A DNA stretch of 64,000 nucleotides from Nitrosomonas ureae (GTDB taxonomy: Bacteria > Pseudomonadota > Gammaproteobacteria > Burkholderiales > Nitrosomonadaceae). The stretch's first letter is position 1; each line of letters begins with the position of its first letter. The position numbers and the translations under genes are program-made. The notes beneath the pieces are model-generated. The model was not told where the DNA came from and made no database searches. It saw only the letters and a program-made list of their open reading frames with translations. Shown one piece after another: positions 35,260 through 43,654 of the stretch. The DNA lies in contig NZ_CP013341.1 of assembly GCF_001455205.1 (NCBI RefSeq), positions 620,001-684,000 of the forward strand. Reading direction: 5' to 3'.

Positions 35260-36594
35260 ATGCAAAGCGAAGATTATGAGTCCGTTCAACAGACACCGGA
35301 AGGGGAGCAACAATGGCAACGCCTGCTGAATCATTTGCGCTGGTCGGATGCATTCAGCCTAATCCTCATTTTTAGCCGGCACGCCCAAGTCGTTCAATTA
35401 TTTCGCGCGCGTCTCGAACAATTTTACCGTTTGCGTATTTCAGGATTGAACAGTGTTCCACTTGAAACTGCTGATCAGCTCCTTACCGTCGCGCTACCCG
35501 CACTACTCGGTAAAAAAATCAGTCACGAATTAACCGGCGCGCCCGTCTGGCTCGATCTGACACGTACCAATCATGACGAGCACTGGCCGGAAACCCGCCG
35601 GAAATTCTACCGGCGTTTGAATGAAAACCGAGAAACGCTACGCGAACAAAATCGCGCAATCATCATCGTGCTGCCAACCGATGAAAGGCAATTGCTCCGG
35701 GAGCTGGCGCCCGACTTATGGGCCATCCGTGATTTAACCGTAGAAACCGACAACTGGATAGTGCGTTCTGACAGTACAATTGCATCCGATCATACTGAAC
35801 ACAGCGAAAACATCTCTGAATTGCCGCTCAGTGCGTCTGACCAGCAGCTTATCGATGAATGGCACCGGGTAAAAAATAAACAGGATCGTGGCGTGTTGCT
35901 GGCCGCGGACAGAGCATTGGATATTTGTCTGCCGCATGCCCAGCTTCAGCTGGCTTGGGACATCGCCGGCAGCATGGTCAAACTAGCCCGACATTTAAAC
36001 AAAGCAGACGGCGAAACACCGCAAAGCCTCCGCGATTTGTCGATCTCCCTGGACAATGTAGGTAATGTGGCGCGGGAGCGAGGGGATCTTAAAGACGCGC
36101 AAGTCTATTATGCCGAATCGCTGGCGCTGAGCCGGCAATTGTTACAACAGCTCGGCGAAACACCGCAAAGCCTGCGCGATTTGTCGATCTCGTTGGACAA
36201 TGTAGGCAATGTGGCGCGGGAGCGAGGGGATCTTAAAGACGCGCAAGTCTATTATGCCGAATCGCTGGCGCTCCGCCGGCAGTTGTTACAACAGCTCGGC
36301 GAAACACCGCAAAGCCTGCGCGATTTGTCGGTCTCGGTGGATAAAATGGGCGATGTGGCGCGGGAGCGAGGGGAACTTAATGACGCGCAAGTCTATTATG
36401 CCGAATCGCTGGCGCTCCGCCGGCAGTTGTTACAACAGCTCGGCGAAACACCGCAAAGCCTGCGCGATTTGTCGGTCTCGGTGGATAAAATGGGCGATGT
36501 GGCGCGGGAGCGAGGGGAACTTAAAGACGCGCAAGACTATTATGCCGAATCGCAGCATACTATTAAATTACTTGATAAGAATTACCACCAATAA
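35260..36594 (+). CDS. Protein with degenerate NTPase-like N-terminus and C-terminal TPR array
   Basis: The 444-residue protein has an N-terminal domain (about 28-170) with alternating strands and helices (FSLILIFSR, VWLDLTRTN, AIIIVLP, APDLWAIRDLTVE) but no Walker A loop, so it looks like an inactive NTPase-type fold. A linker of about 80 residues leads to four TPR-like units from residue 251 to the end, each 48 residues and nearly identical. The array is likely the ligand- or protein-sensing part. Coupled to the active NTPase directly upstream, the pair resembles split STAND receptors. I know of no named system with exactly this composition. Confidence 0.7.
   Translation: MQSEDYESVQQTPEGEQQWQRLLNHLRWSDAFSLILIFSRHAQVVQLFRARLEQFYRLRISGLNSVPLETADQLLTVALPALLGKKISHELTGAPVWLDLTRTNHDEHWPETRRKFYRRLNENRETLREQNRAIIIVLPTDERQLLRELAPDLWAIRDLTVETDNWIVRSDSTIASDHTEHSENISELPLSASDQQLIDEWHRVKNKQDRGVLLAADRALDICLPHAQLQLAWDIAGSMVKLARHLNKADGETPQSLRDLSISLDNVGNVARERGDLKDAQVYYAESLALSRQLLQQLGETPQSLRDLSISLDNVGNVARERGDLKDAQVYYAESLALRRQLLQQLGETPQSLRDLSVSVDKMGDVARERGELNDAQVYYAESLALRRQLLQQLGETPQSLRDLSVSVDKMGDVARERGELKDAQDYYAESQHTIKLLDKNYHQ
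36010..36585 (+). repeat. Four tandem 144-bp coding repeats (TPR units)
   Basis: Units start at 36010, 36154, 36298 and 36442 with an exact 144-base period. Each encodes GETPQSLRDLS followed by V/I-rich and ARERG(D/E)L segments and AQVYYAESLAL. Units differ by only a few bases (SISLDNVGN in the first two, SVSVDKMGD in the last two), so recent duplication or gene conversion is likely. The last unit diverges at its end. Confidence 0.92.
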
Positions 36595-36655
36595 CGATTG
36601 AGAATTATCCAAGCATTATCGGTTCCAAGTTTTAGGAGACTCAGGGACAGGTCGC

Positions 36656-36700
36656 GAATTGAGAATATTGTCGATAACCTACATGTATTTTTTATTTCGT
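36656..36700 (+). repeat. Diverged direct repeat, copy A
   Basis: It shares GAATTGAGAATA, CGAT and CATGTATTTT at identical spacing with copy B at 37366. The copies flank the small lipoprotein gene. Confidence 0.5.
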
Positions 36701-37019
36701 AACCTACGATTCGTGATTCTGAGCCTTTTTGCGCATTACCTCATTGCCTTGATTTATTCTGCTAGTATCAGGTCGATTGAAGCGCTAATTGATCATTGGC
36801 TCTCGTTCCATCTGAAATAAATAACCCACACGAATACACGCTTTCCGTTTGATAATATTCGTATCATCCTCAACCATCCCGGTAATTTTTAAGTTAACTG
36901 CAACTCAGATTACGATGGATACTCGGCAGCGGAACCGATCTAGTTTGATCCAGATCAATTTCCCATATAGCTGCAGTTGGTATGCTGCGAATCGTTGAAA
37001 CACAAGGTTTGATTATTAA
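36701..37019. other. Non-coding stretch upstream of the small lipoprotein gene
   Basis: No open frame of interest. It contains the FNR/ANR-type box at 36945-36958 and otherwise AT-rich sequence. Confidence 0.45.
36945..36958. promoter_or_regulatory. FNR/ANR-type binding site
   Basis: TTGAT-CCAG-ATCAA matches the TTGAT-N4-ATCAA consensus of the FNR/ANR/Dnr family at all ten defined bases. It lies 82 bases upstream of the lipoprotein ATG at 37041, a usual activator distance if the promoter lies between. Confidence 0.6.
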
Positions 37020-37040
37020 TTGCTCATTAAAAGGCCTCAT

Positions 37041-37262
37041 ATGCGAATTCCACACTTTTTTGCGGTATCAGTTATTTTGGTCTTAGTTGCTTGCGGCGGC
37101 AGGCCAATTGCACCAGAAACTCGTGATCCTGAGGCTTACGGTAAAACCATTAGCCTTTCCATCAAGTTCCGGCAGGTGATCAGTAAGGGGGCGGCAAAGC
37201 CAGGTCCACTGAAGAAAAATCGAATTATTAAGTTCTTTGATCATAACCGCAGTGTTCTATAG
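37041..37262 (+). CDS. Small predicted lipoprotein
   Basis: From ATG 37041 the 73-residue product begins MRIPHFFAVSVILVLVACGG, a short signal with lipobox LVAC and the lipidated cysteine at residue 18. The mature part is basic (KFRQVISKGAAKPGPLKKNR). AAAGG precedes the start. No family is recognised. The upstream FNR-type box argues that this is a real, possibly oxygen- or NO-regulated gene, but its short length keeps doubt. Confidence 0.55.
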   Translation: MRIPHFFAVSVILVLVACGGRPIAPETRDPEAYGKTISLSIKFRQVISKGAAKPGPLKKNRIIKFFDHNRSVL

Positions 37263-37619
37263 TAAAAATCACCAGCAACTTACGTTATAGAGCACTGCCA
37301 TTTCACACTCTTACTGTCATACTCAAATAACGTAAATTGCGCAGAAATAGCACGGAATTTGACTAGAATTGAGAATACAGCCGATGAATCGCATGTATTT
37401 TGTTTTGTAATCTATAAACTTACTGTATCTGGCCTCATTCCTACTCCTGTACTAAGCGCATTTGTCCACTCGTCAGACATGCTTTACTGATACATTTTTG
37501 TTCGTGATCGCTTTTACCGCATTAACGCCGTTGCTTGACTTGTTCTGTTAAAATCAGACCCATTGCAGCATTGATTTTGCTCTGAAGTCAGTCACATCGT
37601 TTCAAACAAACTCACTCAC
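37263..37619. other. Intergenic region before trmJ
   Basis: No coding frame. Contains copy B of the diverged direct repeat (37366-37410). The trmJ promoter should lie here, but I cannot place it with confidence. Confidence 0.45.
37366..37410 (+). repeat. Diverged direct repeat, copy B
   Basis: Same core words and spacing as copy A at 36656. Together they bracket about 0.7 kb holding the FNR-type box and the small lipoprotein gene. Confidence 0.5.
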
Positions 37620-38345
37620 ATGAATATATCTTCCCCGCTCGACCGTGTCCGCATCATCCTCAGCCACACCAGCCATCCCGGCAATATCGGTGCGGCAGCG
37701 CGGGCGATGAAAACGATGGGGTTAAGCTCGCTTTATCTGATTAATCCCAAGGCTTTCCCGGATAAAGAAGCGGATGTACGTGCTGTCAGTGCACGTGATA
37801 TTCTGGAGAAAATAAGGGTCTGCACTGCGTTGGATGAAGCGCTGGATAACACTGTGTTGACCGCTGCGATGACGGCGCGGCCGCGCGATCTTTCGCATGA
37901 TGTTTTCAACGCGCGGCAGGGTGCGCGGGAATTATTGCGTTATGCGCGGCAACATCCGGTTGCGCTGTTGTTTGGCACGGAAACTTCCGGATTGACTACA
38001 GCGGAAGTAAGTAAATGCCAGATGATCATCCATATTCCCGCCAATCCGGAATTTACTTCGCTGAACCTGGCAAGCGCCGTGCAGGTAATGGCCTATGAGT
38101 TGCGCATGGCGCTGATCGAAAATGATGAACCCGTTCCTCTGGCTGGGTTTCCCGCCAATTTCAATGAGCTGGAATTATTGTATGCGCATCTTGAGCAGGT
38201 GATGATTGCCAGCGATTTCCTCGATCCGCAAAAACCCAGACTGCTGATGCAGCGCATCCGTCGTTTGTTTGGCCGCGCGCGACTGGAGAAAGAGGAGGTA
38301 CAGATTCTGCGAGGAATTTTGACGGCTTTGGGCAAGCGCTGGTAG
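37620..38345 (+). CDS. trmJ: tRNA (cytidine/uridine-32-2'-O)-methyltransferase TrmJ
   Basis: This SPOUT-fold enzyme methylates the ribose of nucleotide 32 in the tRNA anticodon loop. It has 241 residues. The N-terminus has RIILSHTSHPGNIGAAARAMKTMG and the knot region has ALLFGTETSGLTTAEV, HIPANPEFTSLNLASAVQVMAYELR (read in parts). It is convergent with argB; a palindromic element lies between. Confidence 0.95.
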   Translation: MNISSPLDRVRIILSHTSHPGNIGAAARAMKTMGLSSLYLINPKAFPDKEADVRAVSARDILEKIRVCTALDEALDNTVLTAAMTARPRDLSHDVFNARQGARELLRYARQHPVALLFGTETSGLTTAEVSKCQMIIHIPANPEFTSLNLASAVQVMAYELRMALIENDEPVPLAGFPANFNELELLYAHLEQVMIASDFLDPQKPRLLMQRIRRLFGRARLEKEEVQILRGILTALGKRW

Positions 38346-38391
38346 CTACTGATATGTTTTGCGCTTGAAGAAAACCCCGTTAATACAAGAT

Positions 38392-38449
38392 TGTCATTCC
38401 GAACAAGGTGAGGAATCTTTGCAGATTTTTCGCGATACTCGTAATGACA
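38392..38449. repeat. 58-bp palindromic repeat element with TGTCATT ends
   Basis: Ends TGTCATT (38392-38398) and AATGACA (38443-38449) are perfect inverted repeats, with internal GAGGAATCTTTGCAGATTTTT. It looks like the TGTCATTCC...GAGGAATCT class of dispersed repeats found in many bacterial genomes. It fills the gap between convergent trmJ and argB and may act as a transcript end. Confidence 0.65.
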
Positions 38450-38450
38450 G

Positions 38451-39353
38451 TTAAGTAAATTCTTCCTGATTTTCTTTGATCAACGTCCCTACCCCTTGAT
38501 CGGTCAGAATTTCCAGCAACAACGCATGCTCCACGCGCCCATCAATAATATGGCAGGATTTCACGCCCTTCTTGACCGCATCCAACGCCGAGCCGATTTT
38601 AGGCAACATCCCACCGGAAATGGTGCCATCGGCGAATAACTCATCCACCCGCTGTGCCGTCAGGCCTGTCAGCAGATTGCCATCCTTATCCAGCACGCCG
38701 GGGATGTTGGACAACAGAATCAGTTTTTCCGCCTTGAGAATTTCCGCCAATTTACCCGCCACCAGGTCAGCGTTGATGTTATATGATTCGCCTTCGGTTC
38801 CCACGCCAATCGGTGCAATGACGGGAATAAAATCCTGCGTATCAAGCAAAGCGATGAGCGCCGGATCGATTGATTCGATTTCGCCGACCTGCCCGATATT
38901 GATCCATTTTCCTGCGGTCTCACGATCCGCCATGAGCATTTTCCGGGCGCGGATAAAAGCGCCGTCCTTGCCCGTCAAACCAACCGCCTTACCGCCATGA
39001 CGATTGATCAGATTAACGATATTTTTATTGACCGACCCGCCCAACACCATTTCAACCACATCCATGGTTTCAGCATCGGTTACGCGCATGCCCTGGATGA
39101 ATTCGCCTTGCTTGCCAACACGTTTGAGCATGCTGTCAATCTGCGGACCGCCGCCATGCACGATCACCGGGTTCATACCTACCAGTTTCAACAGCACGAC
39201 GTCACGCGCAAAACCCTGTTTGAGATTTTCTTCCACCATCGCATTACCACCGTATTTAATCACGATGGTTTTGCCATGAAAGCGCTGTATATACGGCAAG
39301 GCTTCGGCCAGAATCTTGGCTTTGTTTTTTGCTGTTGATTGGGAAATCGACAT
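38451..39353 (-). CDS. argB: Acetylglutamate kinase
   Basis: It phosphorylates N-acetylglutamate in arginine biosynthesis. The 300-residue amino-acid-kinase-fold protein has KTIVIKYGGNAM at the N-terminus, VIVHGGGPQIDSMLKRVGK, the substrate loop VTDAETMDVVEMVLGG and INADLVAGKLAEILKAEKLILLSN (read in parts). The N-terminal helix (residues 5-25) is of the type seen in arginine-inhibited hexamers, so feedback control is likely. Confidence 0.96.
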   Translation of the reverse strand: MSISQSTAKNKAKILAEALPYIQRFHGKTIVIKYGGNAMVEENLKQGFARDVVLLKLVGMNPVIVHGGGPQIDSMLKRVGKQGEFIQGMRVTDAETMDVVEMVLGGSVNKNIVNLINRHGGKAVGLTGKDGAFIRARKMLMADRETAGKWINIGQVGEIESIDPALIALLDTQDFIPVIAPIGVGTEGESYNINADLVAGKLAEILKAEKLILLSNIPGVLDKDGNLLTGLTAQRVDELFADGTISGGMLPKIGSALDAVKKGVKSCHIIDGRVEHALLLEILTDQGVGTLIKENQEEFT

Positions 39354-39421
39354 GATTCTTTTAATCTCTATTCAGATAATATTAAATAAAAACGTGTTGA
39401 CCTGCTGATTCAAACAAAAAA

Positions 39422-39928
39422 TCATCCACGAGCAATCTGCAAGAATTTTTCCTCGCGGATCAGTACAAACAAACTCAGTTCCTGCCATAGACGACCTTCT
39501 GCATCTTTGTATGGCTTGATAGCGCCTTGGGGCAATTTCTTCCTGACTGCCTTAACCGGGGTGAATTCAGATAAGCTTCTGATTCCCAGCATGCTGTTCA
39601 CGATGAATCCACCATATAGTTTATCAGTGGGTGATGCCAATAATATTCGTGATTTTTGATTGAACGGGCTGGAATCTTTTCCTAAATAAACACCCAGATC
39701 CGTAATTCCATAGAGATTGCCGCGCACATTAGCCAAACCCAGAAACCAGGGCTGTGTCAGTGGAACATGGGCTAATTTGGGAATGGTTATGACTTCGCTA
39801 ACCTCGGTCATAGGCACCAAATAGCGATCCTCGCCTACAGCGACACCCAGCACCGCTGATGAGGTTTGGCTATTATCCGTGCTCGCTCTCTTTTGATTGA
39901 TCGTCTGCTGCGGTTTTTTTGTACTCAT
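39422..39928 (-). CDS. pilI: CheW-like twitching motility protein PilI
   Basis: The 168-residue protein has a CheW-type domain: VGEDRYLVPMTEVSEVITIP, LTQPWFLGLANVRGNLYGITDLGVYLG (read in parts). PilI couples a chemoreceptor to the ChpA kinase controlling type IV pili. No other pil or chp gene is in the window, so PilI rather than CheW is inferred from the GLANVRGNL form. Its N-terminal 25 residues are low-complexity. Confidence 0.78.
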   Translation of the reverse strand: MSTKKPQQTINQKRASTDNSQTSSAVLGVAVGEDRYLVPMTEVSEVITIPKLAHVPLTQPWFLGLANVRGNLYGITDLGVYLGKDSSPFNQKSRILLASPTDKLYGGFIVNSMLGIRSLSEFTPVKAVRKKLPQGAIKPYKDAEGRLWQELSLFVLIREEKFLQIARG

Positions 39929-40028
39929 GCCATCTGTTAGCTCACACTTTGGCTAATGGATTATTCGTTATCCGACTATTTTACTGTATTATCAGGCCTG
40001 AAATTTTGAATTCTGCGGAGTTAATCAA

Positions 40029-40604
40029 ATGAAATATCTCAATTGGCACTGGTTGTCTCTTTTACTTTGTTTTCCTTTATTGACTGGCTGTCCTTTGTAT
40101 TCGGTAAGCACGGCTTCAGGATCGAATTCTTATATTTCAGAAGATCGCAGAACCAGCGGTATTTTTATTGAGGATGAAGGCATTGAACTCAAAGCCTCAC
40201 GGCGCATCCATCAACAATTGGGTAACAGCGTCCATATCAATGTGACCAGCTATAACCGTATTGTGCTATTAACCGGAGAAGCACCCACAGAAGCCGTCAA
40301 GACAAATATTGAAAGACTGGTCATGGGGGTCGATAATGTACGCCGAATCCACAACGAAATCGCCATTGCAGCTAACACTGCATTGTCATCCCGCAGCAAT
40401 GACACGCTGCTGACCTCTAAGGTGAAAGCACGCTTCCTGGCCGAACGTAAGTTCCAAATCAATCACGTCAAAATCGTTACTGAAAATGGCGTCGTGTACT
40501 TGCTGGGAATGGTCACACGAGAAGAAGGCGATAATGCAGCTCAGATTGCCAGTTCCACTTCAGGCGTACGCAAGGTTGTTAAGGCGTTCGAATATCTTAA
40601 TTAA
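40029..40604 (+). CDS. BON-domain lipoprotein (DolP/YraP-like)
   Basis: The 191-residue protein has a signal ending in the lipobox LLTGC (C21) and two BON domains, approximately residues 55-120 (INVTSYNRIVLLTGEAP) and 125-190 (HVKIVTENGVVYLLGMV). BON domains bind membrane phospholipids; DolP supports outer-membrane integrity. The gene is followed by the FAD oxidase after 23 bases, so a shared transcript is possible. Confidence 0.9.
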   Translation: MKYLNWHWLSLLLCFPLLTGCPLYSVSTASGSNSYISEDRRTSGIFIEDEGIELKASRRIHQQLGNSVHINVTSYNRIVLLTGEAPTEAVKTNIERLVMGVDNVRRIHNEIAIAANTALSSRSNDTLLTSKVKARFLAERKFQINHVKIVTENGVVYLLGMVTREEGDNAAQIASSTSGVRKVVKAFEYLN

Positions 40605-40627
40605 TTCTTTCAAGTTAATTTTCTCCC

Positions 40628-42004
40628 ATGCTGCCGGCTAATTTGCTCACCGAACTGCAGCGCACATTCCCACCCGATCGTTTTTATACTGATCCGGTGG
40701 ATTGTTACTCGTATGCTTATGACAACAGCCGCAAGATCTTTCCCCCGGATGCCGTCCTGTTCCCTTTAACCACGGAAGAAGTGCGTCAGATCGTCTTATT
40801 ATGCAATCAATATCATGTCCCACTGATTCCCCGCGGTCGAGGCACCGGCACAGCAGGTGGCAGCTTGCCTGAGTTTGGCGGCATCGCTTTATCGATGGAA
40901 CGCATGCTGAACATCATTTCGATCGACCCCGCCAATCGGATCATCGTGGCTGAGCCCGGCGTGCTAAATCAAACGGTGCAGGATGCCGCCAAACCCCACG
41001 GTTTTTTCTGGCCACCGGATCCTTCAAGCGCTCAATTTTCGAGTATCGGCGGCAATATTGCCACTAGCGCAGGCGGACCACATGCAGTTAAATACGGCAC
41101 CACACGAGAGCATGTTTTAGGTTTGAAAGCTGTGACTGGCACAGGAGATTTGATCACTACCGGTTGTTACACCACCAAAGGCGTGGTCGGTTATGATCTG
41201 ACACGACTTTTAATTGGCTCCGAAGGAACGCTGGCTGTTATTACTGAAGCCACTCTAAAACTCTCCGCCCTGCCTAGCGCTGTAGCTGGTATTACTGCGA
41301 ATTTTAATGATCTCTCAAGCTGTACCCAAGCCATTGTCAATATTATGGCGTTACCGCAACTGCCAAGCGCATTGGAATTTCTAGATGCTGGATCGCTCAA
41401 TCTTATTCGCGGACGCTATCCGAATATGCTGCCGGTGGATACCCATGCGATGCTGATGATTGAGGTCGATGGCTTTGACCAGGACATTTCCACTTCAATT
41501 ACCGCTATCCTCGAGGCATGCCGCAGCGATGGATTGATTAGCGCTCAACAAGCTAACGATACAGCAGCACTGTGGCAGGCACGCAAGGCCTTATCACCCT
41601 TACTGAAAGAAATTGCACCGAAAAAAATCAATGAAGATGTCGTAGTGCCGGTAAGCACCTTACCGCAATTTTTAGCTGGCCTGAGAAGGCTTAGCGATCA
41701 CTATCAATTACATAATGTTAATTTCGGCCATGCAGGCAATGGTAACATTCACGTCAATCTGTTAATCAATCCTGACGATACGGAAGAAGTATCACGTGCT
41801 GAACGCTGTCTGGACGAGATATTTGATTTAGTAATCAAGCTACGCGGCACATTGTCGGGGGAGCATGGCATCGGCAGTGAGAAGCGCGCTTTTGTAACAA
41901 AGGAAATTGATCATGTAACGCTTGATCTAATGAGAAATATTAAGCAGGTGTTCGACCCAAACAACATCTTGAATCCGGGAAAAGTATTTCCCGCTACACC
42001 TTAA
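40628..42004 (+). CDS. FAD-linked oxidase, GlcD/D-lactate dehydrogenase type
   Basis: The 458-residue protein has the FAD-binding PCMH domain (VPLIPRGRGTGTAGGSLP, SSIGGNIATSAGGPHAVKYG) and C-terminal FAD-oxidase domain with NFGHAGNGNIHVNLL, SGEHGIGSEKR and FDPNNILNPGKVF. These fit glycolate oxidase subunit GlcD or cytochrome-linked D-lactate dehydrogenase. GlcE and GlcF do not follow, so the substrate is uncertain. With gph in the window, a glycolate salvage role is possible but not shown. Confidence 0.88.
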   Translation: MLPANLLTELQRTFPPDRFYTDPVDCYSYAYDNSRKIFPPDAVLFPLTTEEVRQIVLLCNQYHVPLIPRGRGTGTAGGSLPEFGGIALSMERMLNIISIDPANRIIVAEPGVLNQTVQDAAKPHGFFWPPDPSSAQFSSIGGNIATSAGGPHAVKYGTTREHVLGLKAVTGTGDLITTGCYTTKGVVGYDLTRLLIGSEGTLAVITEATLKLSALPSAVAGITANFNDLSSCTQAIVNIMALPQLPSALEFLDAGSLNLIRGRYPNMLPVDTHAMLMIEVDGFDQDISTSITAILEACRSDGLISAQQANDTAALWQARKALSPLLKEIAPKKINEDVVVPVSTLPQFLAGLRRLSDHYQLHNVNFGHAGNGNIHVNLLINPDDTEEVSRAERCLDEIFDLVIKLRGTLSGEHGIGSEKRAFVTKEIDHVTLDLMRNIKQVFDPNNILNPGKVFPATP

Positions 42005-42080
42005 CTCCGTTTTTGATTTCTACGCTTGCAACACCCTGATCGCACAAAAAAATCAGGAAGTATTGCAAACGTAGGATAGA

Positions 42081-42110
42081 CTTCTTCTTACGATACTATC
42101 TTAGAAGAAG
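42081..42110. terminator. Possible hairpin between convergent FAD oxidase and ctaB genes
   Basis: CTTCTTCT and AGAAGAAG pair across 14 bases at the end of ctaB. A second inverted repeat, CCTGAT/ATCAGG, lies just upstream at 42035-42057. Neither has a clear T-run. Confidence 0.35.
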
Positions 42111-42994
42111 AAATAGTGATCTACCAATAATGCAACAAATAATAGCGCTAAATAAAGGATTGAATAACGGAATGCGTCTCGTGCCAATTGATCGCTATAG
42201 TTACGATAAATTTCTATCGCGTAATACATGAAAACACCGTTTAACAGAATAGAGCTAACTAGGTAGATCAGGCCGCTCATCTGCGTGATATAAGGCAAGG
42301 TAGTTACCAAACACAAGATAATTGTATACAGTACTACATGTAATTTCGTAAATTGATCACCATGTGTTACCGGCAACATAGGCATGCCAATTGAGGCATA
42401 TTCTTTTTTTCTGTAGAGCGCAAGCGCCCAAAAATGCGGCGGTGTCCAAGCAAAAATGATTAAAAATAACAGCAGCGCATCGCTGGCTATTTCTCCGGTT
42501 ACTGCAGTCCATCCTAATACCGGCGGCATAGCTCCTGATGCACCTCCAATAACAATATTCTGTGGCGTTAATGGTTTCAGAATGACGGTATAAATAATGG
42601 CATATCCCACAAATGTTCCCAATGTTAACCACATTGTGAGCTCGTTAACCCAATAATACAGAATAAAAAGCCCTATTCCGCCAACAAGTAACAAAAAGAA
42701 CAAAGTTTCGGGAACACTTACCTTACCTTGTGGCAACGGTCTGCCTTTGGTACGCGCCATTACCGCATCCATTTTCTGCTCTACAAGACAATTCAAGGCA
42801 GCAGCAGCCCCTGCCACTAATGCTATGCCTAATGTCGCTAATAACAAGATATCAATAGGTACAGCGCCTGGAACAGCCAAAAACATCCCAATTACCGCCG
42901 TAAAAACAATCAACGATACTACGCGTGGCTTTGTCAATCGATAAAATTGGTTAATTCGCGAAGCCGTTTCATGCCAAGCTATACTGGTAGCCAT
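42101..42994 (-). CDS. ctaB: Protohaem IX farnesyltransferase (haem O synthase)
   Basis: This integral membrane prenyltransferase adds the farnesyl group to haem B, the step before haem A for the aa3 oxidase. It shows NQFYRLTKPRVVSLIVFTAVIGMF, the NCLVEQKMDAVMARTKGRPLP aspartate motif, and several membrane helices. ATG 42994 (MATSIAWHE) is preferred since AGGAG lies 9 bases before it, giving 297 residues. It ends the oxidase cluster. Confidence 0.94.
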   Translation of the reverse strand: MATSIAWHETASRINQFYRLTKPRVVSLIVFTAVIGMFLAVPGAVPIDILLLATLGIALVAGAAAALNCLVEQKMDAVMARTKGRPLPQGKVSVPETLFFLLLVGGIGLFILYYWVNELTMWLTLGTFVGYAIIYTVILKPLTPQNIVIGGASGAMPPVLGWTAVTGEIASDALLLFLIIFAWTPPHFWALALYRKKEYASIGMPMLPVTHGDQFTKLHVVLYTIILCLVTTLPYITQMSGLIYLVSSILLNGVFMYYAIEIYRNYSDQLARDAFRYSILYLALLFVALLVDHYFFF

Positions 42995-43072
42995 GTCATA
43001 ATCTCCTATATTTATTCTCAAATGCTTTTTGTTGTTTCAGCGCCTCATACTGTCGCATAGGGCGCTAAATAC

Positions 43073-43654
43073 TTAATGTTCTATTTGTGAAACGTGTAGC
43101 AATCGCTTCAAATCATGCCCCATTTTGGTGCCATCAATTTTTTCAGGAAAGCGCATCATTAAATTTCCCATTGGATCAATTAAATAAATATGCTTGGTTT
43201 GTGTTTCCTGAGTTTCGATATACCCGAGTATCTCGCTATCTTTTGCACTGACAAAATAAGTACCCTCATATTGCTCTTTTAATTCATCATTAGGTTGAAC
43301 ATCGTCATTGATTAACCAGAGCCGTTCAATTCGATGGCTTTGCTTCCCTTGCACCAAACGTACTTGACGCATGAAATAAAGCTTTTCTTTGCACACTTCA
43401 TCACAGTGGCCTGAATCCACTGTTACCAATACCCACTTACCGTGCAGATCTTTCATACGAAGTATCGTATTATCACTTTGATTCGTGCCTGTCCCGGTAA
43501 CCTTGATAATAGGTATCAAATCACCATAGTGAGTGCTCTCCGGCCTGTAATCCGTGAAATACAAAGCATAAGATATCACTACAGGAGCACACATTAAAAC
43601 CAGCAATAATAAGAACTTACGCCTATTTGATTTCTGAATTTGTACGTTTGACAT
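43073..43654 (-). CDS. Sco-like thioredoxin-fold protein of the oxidase cluster
   Basis: The 193-residue protein has one N-terminal membrane helix (about 12-32) and a periplasmic domain with a CDEVCKEKLYFMRQVR motif, where C-X3-C resembles the copper site of Sco proteins, and IYLIDPMGNLMMRF. It probably assists metal delivery to or redox state of the oxidase. It overlaps surf1 by 32 bases. The usual Sco histidine is not clear, so function is tentative. Confidence 0.75.
   Translation of the reverse strand: MSNVQIQKSNRRKFLLLLVLMCAPVVISYALYFTDYRPESTHYGDLIPIIKVTGTGTNQSDNTILRMKDLHGKWVLVTVDSGHCDEVCKEKLYFMRQVRLVQGKQSHRIERLWLINDDVQPNDELKEQYEGTYFVSAKDSEILGYIETQETQTKHIYLIDPMGNLMMRFPEKIDGTKMGHDLKRLLHVSQIEH

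Noticed and set aside
36010..36594. Regular direct repeats that could look like a CRISPR-type array
   Set aside because: The 144-base period is a multiple of three, the repeats are contiguous without spacers, and all lie in one open frame encoding TPR units.
36209..36601. 130-codon open frame in another plus-strand frame over the TPR units
   Set aside because: Open only because the 144-base repeat keeps the same frame in every unit; the TPR frame has the recognisable motif pattern.
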